Source: Mageeibacillus sp. UBA5436
Lineage (GTDB): Bacteria > Bacillota > Clostridia > Saccharofermentanales > DTU023
Length of the DNA stretch: 11,275 nucleotides
Assembly (NCBI GenBank): GCA_002427545.1
Contig: DIRM01000001.1
Location: 1-11,275, forward strand
Direction: 5' to 3'
The translations under genes were made by a program, and so were the position numbers. The notes under the pieces were generated by a model. It ran no database searches and was not told where the DNA came from. It worked only from the letters and a program-made list of their open reading frames with translations. Positions 1 to 6,255 of this stretch are shown here, piece after piece; within the stretch, counting starts at the first letter, position 1; every line of letters begins with the position of its first letter.

Positions 1-91
1 CTTGACTATTTACCGCTGGACTATGTTTAATTGTTTGATGGATTTTATCCTGAGATAAAAAATCCTGCTTAATGATTTTGACCTCATTCAC
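1..91 (-). CDS. Possible 5' end of a divergent gene, cut by the left edge
   Basis: A leftward reading frame begins at a GTG (complement of 89-91) and stays open for 30 codons to the window edge. It starts (M/V)NEVKIIKQDFLSQDK and then HQTIKHSPAVNSQ. An in-frame TAA lies four codons upstream, so GTG is the only usual start. A weak AAAGA lies six bases before it, and a possible leftward promoter lies at 153-181. I do not recognise the protein. Thirty open codons can occur by chance in DNA this AT-rich, and the opposite strand also has a short frame open from the left edge (2-58, ending in TAA). This is a guess resting mainly on position, since divergent transcription would explain the palindrome-rich gap that follows. 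Confidence 0.25.
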   Translation of the reverse strand, partial: MNEVKIIKQDFLSQDKIHQTIKHSPAVNSQ

Positions 92-140
92 AATACATCT
101 TTAGAACTTGTCTGTATCAGCAATGAATTAGATCAAAACT

Positions 141-161
141 AGTTATAATTCATTTATAACT
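141..161. repeat. Perfect inverted repeat, operator-like
   Basis: Arms AGTTATAA (141-148) and TTATAACT (154-161) are separated by five bases, giving a 21-bp dyad. It covers the -10 box of the possible leftward promoter at 153-181. The size and spacing suit a dimeric regulator, but so AT-rich a repeat can also arise by chance. Confidence 0.4.
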
Positions 162-181
162 TTATCCAAATAATAAAGCAA
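153..181 (-). promoter_or_regulatory. Possible leftward promoter for the partial gene at the left edge
   Basis: On the minus strand TTGCTT (176-181) is followed by 17 bases and TATAAA (153-158). The -10 box is one base off consensus, but the -35 box matches at only three of six. Transcription would start near 146 and leave a leader of about 55 bases before the GTG at 91. In DNA this AT-rich such matches are common, so confidence is low. Confidence 0.25.
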
Positions 182-200
182 ATTAAATTGATAAATAAGT

Positions 201-216
201 TATTTTGATCAAAATA
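201..216. repeat. 16-bp perfect palindrome centred on GATC
   Basis: TATTTTGATCAAAATA reads the same on both strands. The half-site TTTTGATC recurs in inverted form as GATCAAAA at 131-138, next to the dyad at 141-161. This suggests a binding site for a dimeric transcription factor in the gap between the left-edge frame and the heptose-like operon. No specific regulator can be named. Confidence 0.45.
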
Positions 217-257
217 TCCACCTTTTCTTTATCATGATTAACAAGTACATCTTTATT

Positions 258-283
258 GTTGTACTTTCTTAAAAGAATACAAC
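258..283. repeat. Imperfect dyad, GTTGTA / TACAAC
   Basis: Outer arms GTTGTA (258-263) and TACAAC (278-283) enclose inner arms TTCTT (266-270) and AAGAA (273-277), with a two-base offset on the left side. A second pair, AAGTACA (243-249) and TGTACTT (260-266), overlaps it. Either could be an operator or a small hairpin. Neither is followed by a U-run on the plus strand, so it is not a terminator. Confidence 0.3.
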
Positions 284-437
284 TTTATAGTGAACAGAAA
301 TTTAATATATGATTCTATAAAAAATTAAGTGAAGTCAAAAGAGTGGTAACAATTACCCTCCCATTTAATTTAATGCTTTTCTTACAAGATTGCTTCGAGT
401 CTAGCAGGGTTAAATTTATTGTATCTTTTATTATCAT

Positions 438-467
438 TTGATAAAATTTATCATATGATTTTATAAT
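438..467 (+). promoter_or_regulatory. Promoter of the SIS-HAD / DHS-like / kinase operon, with embedded palindrome
   Basis: TTGATA (438-443) and a perfect TATAAT (462-467) are 18 bases apart. Transcription would start near 474, some 60 bases before the ATG at 536. The palindrome TGATAAA-A-TTTATCA (439-453) covers most of the -35 box and the start of the spacer, and overlaps the 10-bp perfect palindrome ATCATATGAT (450-459). A repressor bound there would block RNA polymerase. Promoter assignment is by consensus only. Confidence 0.6.
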
Positions 468-535
468 AAAAAAAGTGAGTATTTTATTTATAATGTAGCA
501 TCTTATAAATTAACAATTAGAATTCAGGTAAAAAA

Positions 536-1921
536 ATGAGTTCAGAAAATTCTAGCAACAAATTTTTAAAAAATTATACAAATGATGTATCAAGGCTCTT
601 ATTAGAAACGGATTATGATAATTTGTATAAAATTGCAGATTTATTCGTTAAGATAAAAAATACAAATACAAGAATTTTTACTGCTGGCAATGGAGGGAGT
701 GCTTCCACCGCCTCACATATCGTAAATGATCTGATAAAAGGTGTTCGCGTATTTAATCGTTCTGGCTTTTCAGCAGAATGTCTGGCCGATTCAAACTCCG
801 TCATTACCTGTTTAGCTAATGATTTTTCCTATGAAGATATTTTTTCTCTTCAATTAGAAACAAAAGGTACGAGCGGCGATATACTCATTCTCTTCAGTGG
901 AAGTGGGAACTCGCCTAATGTCATCAAAGCAGCTAAAAAAGCTAAAGAAATGGCAATAACGACAATTGGATTTTTAGGCAGAGATGGGGGTCAATTATTA
1001 AAATCATGTGATTTTGTGATGCTTGCTCCGACTTGGAATATGGAAAAAATCGAAGATTTACATATTGTTTATATGCATGCCCTTATTAGTTTAATTAGAG
1101 AAATGCTTAAAGACACATGGGGTATTGAAGTTATTTCTTATCCAGAACATCAATTTAGCCATGTTTTATTTGATTTTGATGGCACAGTAAGTTTGCTACG
1201 CGAAGGATGGCAAACTATCATGCATCAATATTTTGTAGAAGTTTTAATGGAAACTCCTCAAGCAGAAAATAAAGATACATTGCAAGATATCGTTGAAGAA
1301 TTTGTAGGCATGCTAACCGGAAAACAAACAATTTTTCAATGTATGCGTTTGGCGGAAGAAGTAAAAAAACGTGGAGGAACCCCTTTAGAACCGCTAGAAT
1401 ATAAAAAAGAATATCTTTCAAGATTAGAAAAATTAACAACTGATCGTAAAGATGTTTTAATCAACGGCGGTAATCCTGAACCCTATCTTGTTCCTGGAAC
1501 AATAGAATTATTGACCAAGTTAAATGCCTTAGGATTACCTTGCTTTTTGGCAAGTGGTACTGATGAAGTCGATGTCATTCGTGAAGCTAAGTTATTAAAA
1601 ATCGATCATTTCTTTGCAGGGGGAATTTTTGGTGCCAAAGACAGTGAATCTACAACTTGTTCCAAAACAAAGGTCGTTAAACGATTGATTTACGAAAATC
1701 AACTGGAAGGAAATAATTTATTATCATTTGGTGATGGATATGTAGAAATTGAACTTGTTAACTCTATTGGTGGCTACGCTATCGGTGTTGCTTCAGATGA
1801 AGTTAACAGACAGGGTATTGATATAACAAAAAGAGAGAGGCTAATTAAAGCTGGTGCCCATGCCATTATCCCCGACTTCAAAGATGTCGAAAACTTGATG
1901 AAATATATCAAGATAAGTTAG
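536..1921 (+). CDS. Fused SIS-domain phosphosugar isomerase and HAD phosphatase
   Basis: A two-domain protein of 461 residues. Residues 1-195 are a SIS domain of the sedoheptulose-7-phosphate isomerase (GmhA) type. It shows GNGGSAS (51-57), HIVNDL (61-66), NDF (95-97), SGSGNS (121-126) and EDLH...H181, where H181 aligns with E. coli GmhA catalytic His180. The position of GmhA Glu65 is Asp65 here. Residues 208-461 are a HAD hydrolase with a helical cap, like beta-phosphoglucomutase or phosphoglycolate phosphatase: nucleophile motif DFDGT (213-217), Ser340 in LASGT, and GDGYVE (399-404). E. coli GmhA (about 190 residues) and GmhB are separate proteins, and GmhB is a capless HAD, so this is a fusion with a different phosphatase type. 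Inferred role: making a phosphorylated aldose, perhaps a heptose, and removing one phosphate. AGG seven bases upstream supports the ATG. First gene of a three-gene operon, 33 bases before the next. Confidence 0.85.
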   Translation: MSSENSSNKFLKNYTNDVSRLLLETDYDNLYKIADLFVKIKNTNTRIFTAGNGGSASTASHIVNDLIKGVRVFNRSGFSAECLADSNSVITCLANDFSYEDIFSLQLETKGTSGDILILFSGSGNSPNVIKAAKKAKEMAITTIGFLGRDGGQLLKSCDFVMLAPTWNMEKIEDLHIVYMHALISLIREMLKDTWGIEVISYPEHQFSHVLFDFDGTVSLLREGWQTIMHQYFVEVLMETPQAENKDTLQDIVEEFVGMLTGKQTIFQCMRLAEEVKKRGGTPLEPLEYKKEYLSRLEKLTTDRKDVLINGGNPEPYLVPGTIELLTKLNALGLPCFLASGTDEVDVIREAKLLKIDHFFAGGIFGAKDSESTTCSKTKVVKRLIYENQLEGNNLLSFGDGYVEIELVNSIGGYAIGVASDEVNRQGIDITKRERLIKAGAHAIIPDFKDVENLMKYIKIS

Positions 1922-1954
1922 CATAAATCTAATGTTAGAAAAAGAGGGACAAAA

Positions 1955-2953
1955 ATGCCTTATCCAATCTTTGATCGATCAAAACTAAAGTTACTACCAT
2001 TAGCTGAGAGAACACATGATGTTGATATTTCCATTATGATGGATCCATCATCTCAACCACCCACTTTTCAGCATGAAGCACTTGAACCACTTGCCGAAAA
2101 AATGCTGATTGCTAAAAAAGCAAAGAGCACCATTTTACTGATGTATGGTGCACATGTTATTCGTACTGGAAATGCCTTGTATATGATTGAATTAATGAAA
2201 CAAGGTTTGGTTACACATTTTGCAACAAACGGGGCTGGTGGGATACATGATTTTGAATTAGCTCTTATTGGTAAAACGTGTGAAAGTGTAGCTAAATATA
2301 TCAGTGAAGGACAATTTGGACTTTGGAAGGAAACAGGAATAATTAATGATATTGCTAAACAAGCAATTAAAGATAAAATCGGTCTTGGCGAGGCAATTGG
2401 ACGTTATATTTGGGAGAATAATTTACCTTATCGTGACAAAAGTGTTTTAGCCGTAGCTTATCATCTTGGTATTCCCGCAACGATACATGTAGGAATAGGG
2501 AACGACATTATACATGAGCATCCTAATTGTGATGGAGCTGCATTAGGTGAATCATCCTATACCGATTTTTTAATTTACACACAAAGCATCACCAATTTAG
2601 AAAAAGGCGTCTTCTTAAACTTTGGATCTGCTGTAACTGGGCCAGAAATCTATCTCAAGGCTTTGGCCATGGCTAGAAACGTCGCTCATCAAAAAGGTCA
2701 AAAAATAACAAACTTTACTACAGCTGTTTTTGACATTCAACCTATTGAAGGAAAAAATTTCCATAAGACACCAACGAAAGATTCCCCTCAGTATTATTTT
2801 CGCCCTTGGAAAACAATTCTTGCACGTACTGTAGCGGATGGCGGAACCAGTTATTATATTCAAGGTGAACATCAAAAAACTTTACCAAATTTAGCAAGCG
2901 TGGTATTAAACAAAAACGATCCGAATTGGAGAAGTAAAATTGGGAAAAAATGA
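1955..2953 (+). CDS. Deoxyhypusine-synthase-like protein of unknown function
   Basis: A soluble protein of 332 residues with no signal peptide. Several segments resemble the NAD-binding Rossmann-like fold of deoxyhypusine synthase. HFATNGAGGIHDFE (88-101) matches the eukaryotic TTAGGVEEDL segment, and GIPATIHVGIGNDIIHEHP (172-190) matches its IP...D region. LNFGSAVTGPEIYLKAL (221-237) supplies a lysine (K235) roughly where the catalytic lysine might be expected. Bacteria make no hypusine, so the substrate is something else. From memory, related proteins sit in heptose and LPS clusters of other bacteria (the Geobacter GSU2085 type), which fits the neighbours here, but I cannot verify that. The start is supported by AGAGGG six bases upstream. 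Its 3' end overlaps the kinase start by 14 bases. The fold is a moderately confident reading and the activity is unknown. Confidence 0.6.
   Translation: MPYPIFDRSKLKLLPLAERTHDVDISIMMDPSSQPPTFQHEALEPLAEKMLIAKKAKSTILLMYGAHVIRTGNALYMIELMKQGLVTHFATNGAGGIHDFELALIGKTCESVAKYISEGQFGLWKETGIINDIAKQAIKDKIGLGEAIGRYIWENNLPYRDKSVLAVAYHLGIPATIHVGIGNDIIHEHPNCDGAALGESSYTDFLIYTQSITNLEKGVFLNFGSAVTGPEIYLKALAMARNVAHQKGQKITNFTTAVFDIQPIEGKNFHKTPTKDSPQYYFRPWKTILARTVADGGTSYYIQGEHQKTLPNLASVVLNKNDPNWRSKIGKK
2928..2942 (+). promoter_or_regulatory. Ribosome binding site that fixes a TTG start
   Basis: GGAGAAG (2928-2934) lies five bases before TTG (2940-2942), inside the last codons of the preceding gene. No in-frame ATG or GTG lies near, and the ATG at 2950 is in another frame. 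TTG is therefore the likely start, translationally coupled to the upstream gene. Confidence 0.65.
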
Positions 2954-4016
2954 TATTAACCAATGGGGAAAAGAACAAATAAAATATGCTGCTCAGCGAA
3001 TATTAAAAATTATTGATCAGAAACAAAAATTTACCATCACCGTTTTTGGAGATTTTTGTTTGGATAATTATTTGCACATCAATCCACACCTTGATGAAAT
3101 CTCAATTGAAACCAATTTGACCGCTTACCAAGTTGTAAAGATTAGAAATACTCCTGGAGCAGCAGGATCAATTGTAAATAATTTAAGAGCACTTGGGATT
3201 CAAGTAAACTGTGTCGGTTTAATTGGTCAAGATGGTTACGGATTTGAATTAAAAAAAGCTTTGCATAAAATTGGTGCAAATACCCATTTTATTGTTGAAT
3301 CTGATGATCGGTATACTAGCACTTATACAAAGCCTTTAAGAGAAATTCAGCCAAACCAATTTACTGAATTAAACAGGCAGGACATTCGTTCTCGAATGAA
3401 AATTACCCAAAAGCAAGAACAAGAGTTATTAGATCAACTGAATAAAGCTCTTCAAAACAGTGCTGCTCTTATTATTTCTGAACAATTTCTTACAGAACAA
3501 GAATCCATTCTAACTCAAAACATGAAACAAGAACTTTCAAATTTAGCTAAAATAAATAAAGAAAGAATTTTTTACGTTGATTCTAGAAACAGTGCCAATC
3601 AATACAAACATATTATAACAAAATGCAATCAAGTAGAATTATTCGAATTATTTGATGTCAAATTAAAAACCCATCACGATTATAGTTTAAGTCAATTGGC
3701 CAAATACGCTGATCAGCTAGCTTCTATAACAAAAGCTCCAGTAATCATTACGCTAGGTGAAAAAGGAACCTTTTTTAAAACAAATGAGCAGAAAGCACTT
3801 ATTCCCGCATTCGAAGTGAAAAACAAACAAATAGATATTGTTGGTGCTGGTGATGCTTTTAATGCTGGGTTAAATATGGGCTTGACTTTGGGGTTAACCT
3901 TTGGAGAGTCCGTTCTATTAGGAAATTGCATTTCATCCATCACAATACAAAAACTTGGTGAAACGGGGACAGCTTCAATATCAGAAATAAAGAAAAGGCT
4001 ACACGAATTATTGTAA
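2940..4016 (+). CDS. PfkB-family sugar kinase, HldE/HddA-like (heptose-7-phosphate kinase type)
   Basis: A ribokinase-fold kinase of 358 residues. GDFCLDNYL (37-45) corresponds to the GDxMLDRY strand of HldE. PGAAGSIVNNLRALG (72-86) is the N-terminal PfkB glycine motif, DSR (214-216) follows in the core, and TLGEKGTFF (271-279) is a nucleotide-loop strand. IVGAGDAFNAG (300-310) is the PfkB signature with catalytic base D305. In the best-matching family the enzyme phosphorylates C1 of D-glycero-D-manno-heptose 7-phosphate. The protein ends with the kinase domain and lacks the C-terminal nucleotidyltransferase of bifunctional HldE (about 475 residues). Activation to ADP- or GDP-heptose would therefore need another gene, not seen here. 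Starts with TTG and overlaps the upstream gene by 14 bases. Its last codons form the left arm of the shared terminator. The exact sugar is uncertain. Confidence 0.8.
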   Translation: MGKNDINQWGKEQIKYAAQRILKIIDQKQKFTITVFGDFCLDNYLHINPHLDEISIETNLTAYQVVKIRNTPGAAGSIVNNLRALGIQVNCVGLIGQDGYGFELKKALHKIGANTHFIVESDDRYTSTYTKPLREIQPNQFTELNRQDIRSRMKITQKQEQELLDQLNKALQNSAALIISEQFLTEQESILTQNMKQELSNLAKINKERIFYVDSRNSANQYKHIITKCNQVELFELFDVKLKTHHDYSLSQLAKYADQLASITKAPVIITLGEKGTFFKTNEQKALIPAFEVKNKQIDIVGAGDAFNAGLNMGLTLGLTFGESVLLGNCISSITIQKLGETGTASISEIKKRLHELL

Positions 4017-4034
4017 TAGTTGTTCGTGTAGCCT
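3996..4034. terminator. Bidirectional terminator between the convergent operons
   Basis: Perfect 12-bp arms AGGCTACACGAA (3996-4007) and TTCGTGTAGCCT (4023-4034) enclose a 15-base loop. Reading leftward, the stem is followed by TTTTCTTTATTTC, a good U-tract for the operon ending at 4099. Reading rightward, the tail is the weaker ATATTT. The left arm is made from the last codons of the kinase gene, whose TAA (4014-4016) is in the loop. Confidence 0.75.
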
Positions 4035-4098
4035 ATATTTAAAATCTAATAAAATCCCATGTTTAGATTCTTTAACTCATGTAAAGCAGATGTAATTC

Positions 4099-5085
4099 TT
4101 AATCAACTTTTAAAGCCGAATCAAAAGCGACATCAGAAAGATCAAAATTCACTTTTTTAGTAAATTCGTAAGCTTCTTTTGCTCCAAACATACGTTCCAT
4201 TCCAGAATCTTCCCACTCTACAGATAACGGTCCTTGATAATGCATGGCATTTAATTCTCGAATAATCCCGTCAAAATCGACATCTCCATGGCCTAATGAA
4301 ACAAAGTTCCAGCCTCTTCGCAAATCTCCAAACTCAATATGGCTTCCTAAAATTCCTGATCGACCATCCAGTTTGACCTTTACGTCCTTCATGTGGACAT
4401 GATAAACGCGATCAGCAAAATCTCTTAAGAATAAACAGGGATCCATACCTTGCCATTGCAGGTGAGAAGGGTCAAAATTTATACCCAGTGTAGGTCTTTT
4501 CTTGAAAACATCTAAAAGTTTTTCTGTTGAATAATAATCAAAAGCAATTTCTGTAGGATGAACTTCCAATGCAAAAACAACACCATATTCATCAAAAACA
4601 TCAAAGATAGGGTCCCACAATTCTTTGATCTTACCATAACCTTCATCTATCATTGTCTGTGTTGTCTGTGGAAAAGAATACCACCAAGCCCAAATAGGCG
4701 AACCCATGAAGCTCGTAACAATTTTTACGCCCATAAGCTTTGCAGCTTCCGCCACAAACTTTATTTCTTCTATGGCCCACTTTCTTATTTCTTTTGGCTT
4801 ACCTTGATATTTATCTGGAGCAAAATTATCTAGCCTTGGATCCCAAACATCGCCCACACATTGTCCTGCAAGATGAGCACCTAATGCCCATACCTGCAAA
4901 TGATTTTGGTTGAGCGTTTCTTGAACTTCTGCTCGATAAGAATTTTCCGAAACGTAACGGCGAACATCCAAATGCGTATGGCAAGCAATTTCTAAACCAT
5001 CATAACCAATACCACTCATGGTCTGACAGACTTTTTCAAATGATAAATCACCATATTGCCCTGTTGTAATTGTAATAGGCCGCAT
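4099..5085 (-). CDS. TIM-barrel sugar isomerase/epimerase (xylose isomerase-like, AP endonuclease 2 family)
   Basis: A cytosolic protein of 328 residues in the family that includes IolE, hydroxypyruvate isomerase and ketose 3-epimerases. Candidate metal ligands are in the usual order: E174 in FALEVHP, D205 and H208 in NFDPSH, H231 in YHVHMKD, and E290 in LSVEWED. Strand 1 (ITITTGQYGDLSFEKVC) and GYDGLEIACH (27-36) are also typical. The likely chemistry is divalent-metal isomerisation, epimerisation or dehydration of a sugar, ketose or inosose; the substrate cannot be told. Last gene of the leftward operon, starting three bases after the stop of the oxidoreductase gene, whose end contains its ribosome binding site (GGGAG, 5094-5098). 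The pairing with a Gfo/Idh oxidoreductase recalls inositol catabolism (IolG/IolE) and 3-keto-sugar pathways. Confidence 0.85.
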   Translation of the reverse strand: MRPITITTGQYGDLSFEKVCQTMSGIGYDGLEIACHTHLDVRRYVSENSYRAEVQETLNQNHLQVWALGAHLAGQCVGDVWDPRLDNFAPDKYQGKPKEIRKWAIEEIKFVAEAAKLMGVKIVTSFMGSPIWAWWYSFPQTTQTMIDEGYGKIKELWDPIFDVFDEYGVVFALEVHPTEIAFDYYSTEKLLDVFKKRPTLGINFDPSHLQWQGMDPCLFLRDFADRVYHVHMKDVKVKLDGRSGILGSHIEFGDLRRGWNFVSLGHGDVDFDGIIRELNAMHYQGPLSVEWEDSGMERMFGAKEAYEFTKKVNFDLSDVAFDSALKVD

Positions 5086-5088
5086 ACA

Positions 5089-6135
5089 TTATACTCCCTT
5101 CACTGATTCGACTTTGCCGCTCATAGCTGAGCGTTGATTGGCAAAGATAACATGCATGGCATGGATGGCACTCTTTCCATTTAGCGCTGGTTCATGCCCA
5201 TTCATGACCGCTTCTATAAAGGTATCAATAACACCAGTATTACTACGTCCACCACTGGTTTGTTCTTTGTTGGATGTCAACTGATCTAATTCATAGGGGA
5301 TAATAGAGCCATTTTTTGCTTCTACAATGAGAGAATAGGTTGGATCGTCATACATACGTATTACACCACCTTGACAATAAAGTTTTGTGGAATTATCTTC
5401 TTGTCCATAATTGGTCCAACTGACACTCATCGTTCCAACAACACCATTTTCCAAAGTATAAAGGGCGATGGCATTATCATCCACATCCACCAAACTGCCA
5501 TCCTGATTTCTTTTATCTACGGTCGTTAAGATAGCCGATGTTTTAACAATCTTCTGTCCTATCAAATAATAGAGAAGGTCCGTCTTGTGCACGCCTAAAT
5601 CTGCCATAGCTCCAAACTCAGCTATTTTTTTATCAAAAAACCATGAGTTTGCTACGCCTGTCCAACCTTCAGGCCCAGGATGTGAAAAATGTGTTTCAAA
5701 TCCTACTAATTCACCCAGCTCACCACTTTGCAAAATTTCTCGTCCTTTGACATGTGCTTTCGCTAAGCGTTGATTCAATCCAATCATGAGGTATTTACCA
5801 GATTCTTCTGCCACTTTAACCATAGCTTCACAGTCATCCTCAGTAGTAGCCATAGGTTTTTCACATAGAACATGTTTTCCAGCTTTTAAAGCTTGGATGC
5901 TTATCTCCGCATGATAACGATTTGCCACACATACACTCACAGCATTTATATCGTCTGCTAGCAATTCTTCTACAGAAGCATATACCTTGCCCCCATATAT
6001 TTTTGCTAGTGCCTCTGCTTTCTCTGAAAAAACATCATAAAATCCAACAATTTTACAATTTTTATTTTCCGAATACTCGGGTGCATGTCGCACTTCTGTA
6101 ATTTTTCCACAACCAATTATTGCAACATTTACCAT
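5089..6135 (-). CDS. Gfo/Idh/MocA-family NAD(P)-dependent oxidoreductase
   Basis: 348 residues from the chosen start. The N-terminal Rossmann fold opens VNVAIIGCGKI (2-12), with D34 ending strand 2 (GFYD) as expected for NAD selectivity. HVLCEKPMA (88-96) carries the conserved lysine K93. In the C-terminal alpha/beta domain, MADLGVHKTDLL (177-188) supplies the D179/H183 pair typical of inositol dehydrogenase-like members. The family oxidises a sugar or polyol hydroxyl, often at C1, C2 or C3. A longer frame reaching 6183 exists, but the start at 6135 is preferred because AGGAG sits seven bases upstream and the Rossmann strand begins right after it. The 120-base gap before it shows no terminator. 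Works with the adjacent TIM-barrel enzyme in an oxidise-then-isomerise route (inference). There is no secretion signal, so the protein is cytosolic. Confidence 0.9.
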   Translation of the reverse strand: MVNVAIIGCGKITEVRHAPEYSENKNCKIVGFYDVFSEKAEALAKIYGGKVYASVEELLADDINAVSVCVANRYHAEISIQALKAGKHVLCEKPMATTEDDCEAMVKVAEESGKYLMIGLNQRLAKAHVKGREILQSGELGELVGFETHFSHPGPEGWTGVANSWFFDKKIAEFGAMADLGVHKTDLLYYLIGQKIVKTSAILTTVDKRNQDGSLVDVDDNAIALYTLENGVVGTMSVSWTNYGQEDNSTKLYCQGGVIRMYDDPTYSLIVEAKNGSIIPYELDQLTSNKEQTSGGRSNTGVIDTFIEAVMNGHEPALNGKSAIHAMHVIFANQRSAMSGKVESVKGV

Positions 6136-6142
6136 CTTATCA

Positions 6143-6147
6143 CTCCT
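6143..6147 (-). promoter_or_regulatory. Ribosome binding site deciding the oxidoreductase start
   Basis: AGGAG on the minus strand lies seven bases before ATG at 6135. The upstream ATG at 6183 has no comparable site and would add 16 residues (MDRFFIYENY...) before the Rossmann fold. Confidence 0.75.
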
Positions 6148-6255
6148 CGTATCATAATTTTCATAAATGAAGAAACGATCCATTTTTCTTAATTTGATTG
6201 ATTTTTTCTTATTATTAATTCAGTAACTATTAATACAATAATCTATACGCTACAA

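Larger units (their letters stand above)
92..535. other. AT-rich intergenic region with several dyad repeats
   Basis: About 440 bases without a convincing gene. The stretch is very AT-rich and contains perfect or near-perfect inverted repeats at 141-161, 201-216, 258-283 and 439-453, listed separately. A weaker pairing joins 367-377 with 403-416 (7 bp plus 4 bp around a bulged GGG). A short hairpin at 341-360 has the stem GGTAA/TTACC, flanked by GAG/CTC. The clear rightward promoter at 438-467 lies in its last hundred bases. No tRNA, rRNA, CRISPR or riboswitch of a known class could be recognised. Confidence 0.6.

Noticed and set aside
2..58. A short rightward frame open from the left edge, ending in TAA at 56-58
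   Set aside because: At 18 codons with no recognisable motif it could be the tail of an upstream gene, but there is nothing to support it over chance or over the leftward frame on the other strand.
341..416. A possible riboswitch or T-box leader upstream of the SIS-HAD gene
   Set aside because: Small hairpins and a bulged long-range pairing exist, but no conserved core of a known class was seen. They also lie upstream of the best promoter, so they would not be in its transcript.
536..4016. Assignment of gene symbols gmhA, gmhB or hldE
   Set aside because: The domains resemble these enzymes, but the fusion, the capped HAD type, the Asp65 change and the missing nucleotidyltransferase domain make a direct name unsafe.
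6136..6183. An N-terminal extension of the oxidoreductase (MDRFFIYENYDTRSDK)
   Set aside because: It has no ribosome binding site, whereas AGGAG stands seven bases before the ATG at 6135, right where the Rossmann fold begins.
6175..6250. A promoter or hairpin in the 120-base gap between the permease and oxidoreductase genes
   Set aside because: Only AT-rich partial matches and a 7-bp arm pair (TATTAAT/ATTAATA) were found, not enough to call a site.
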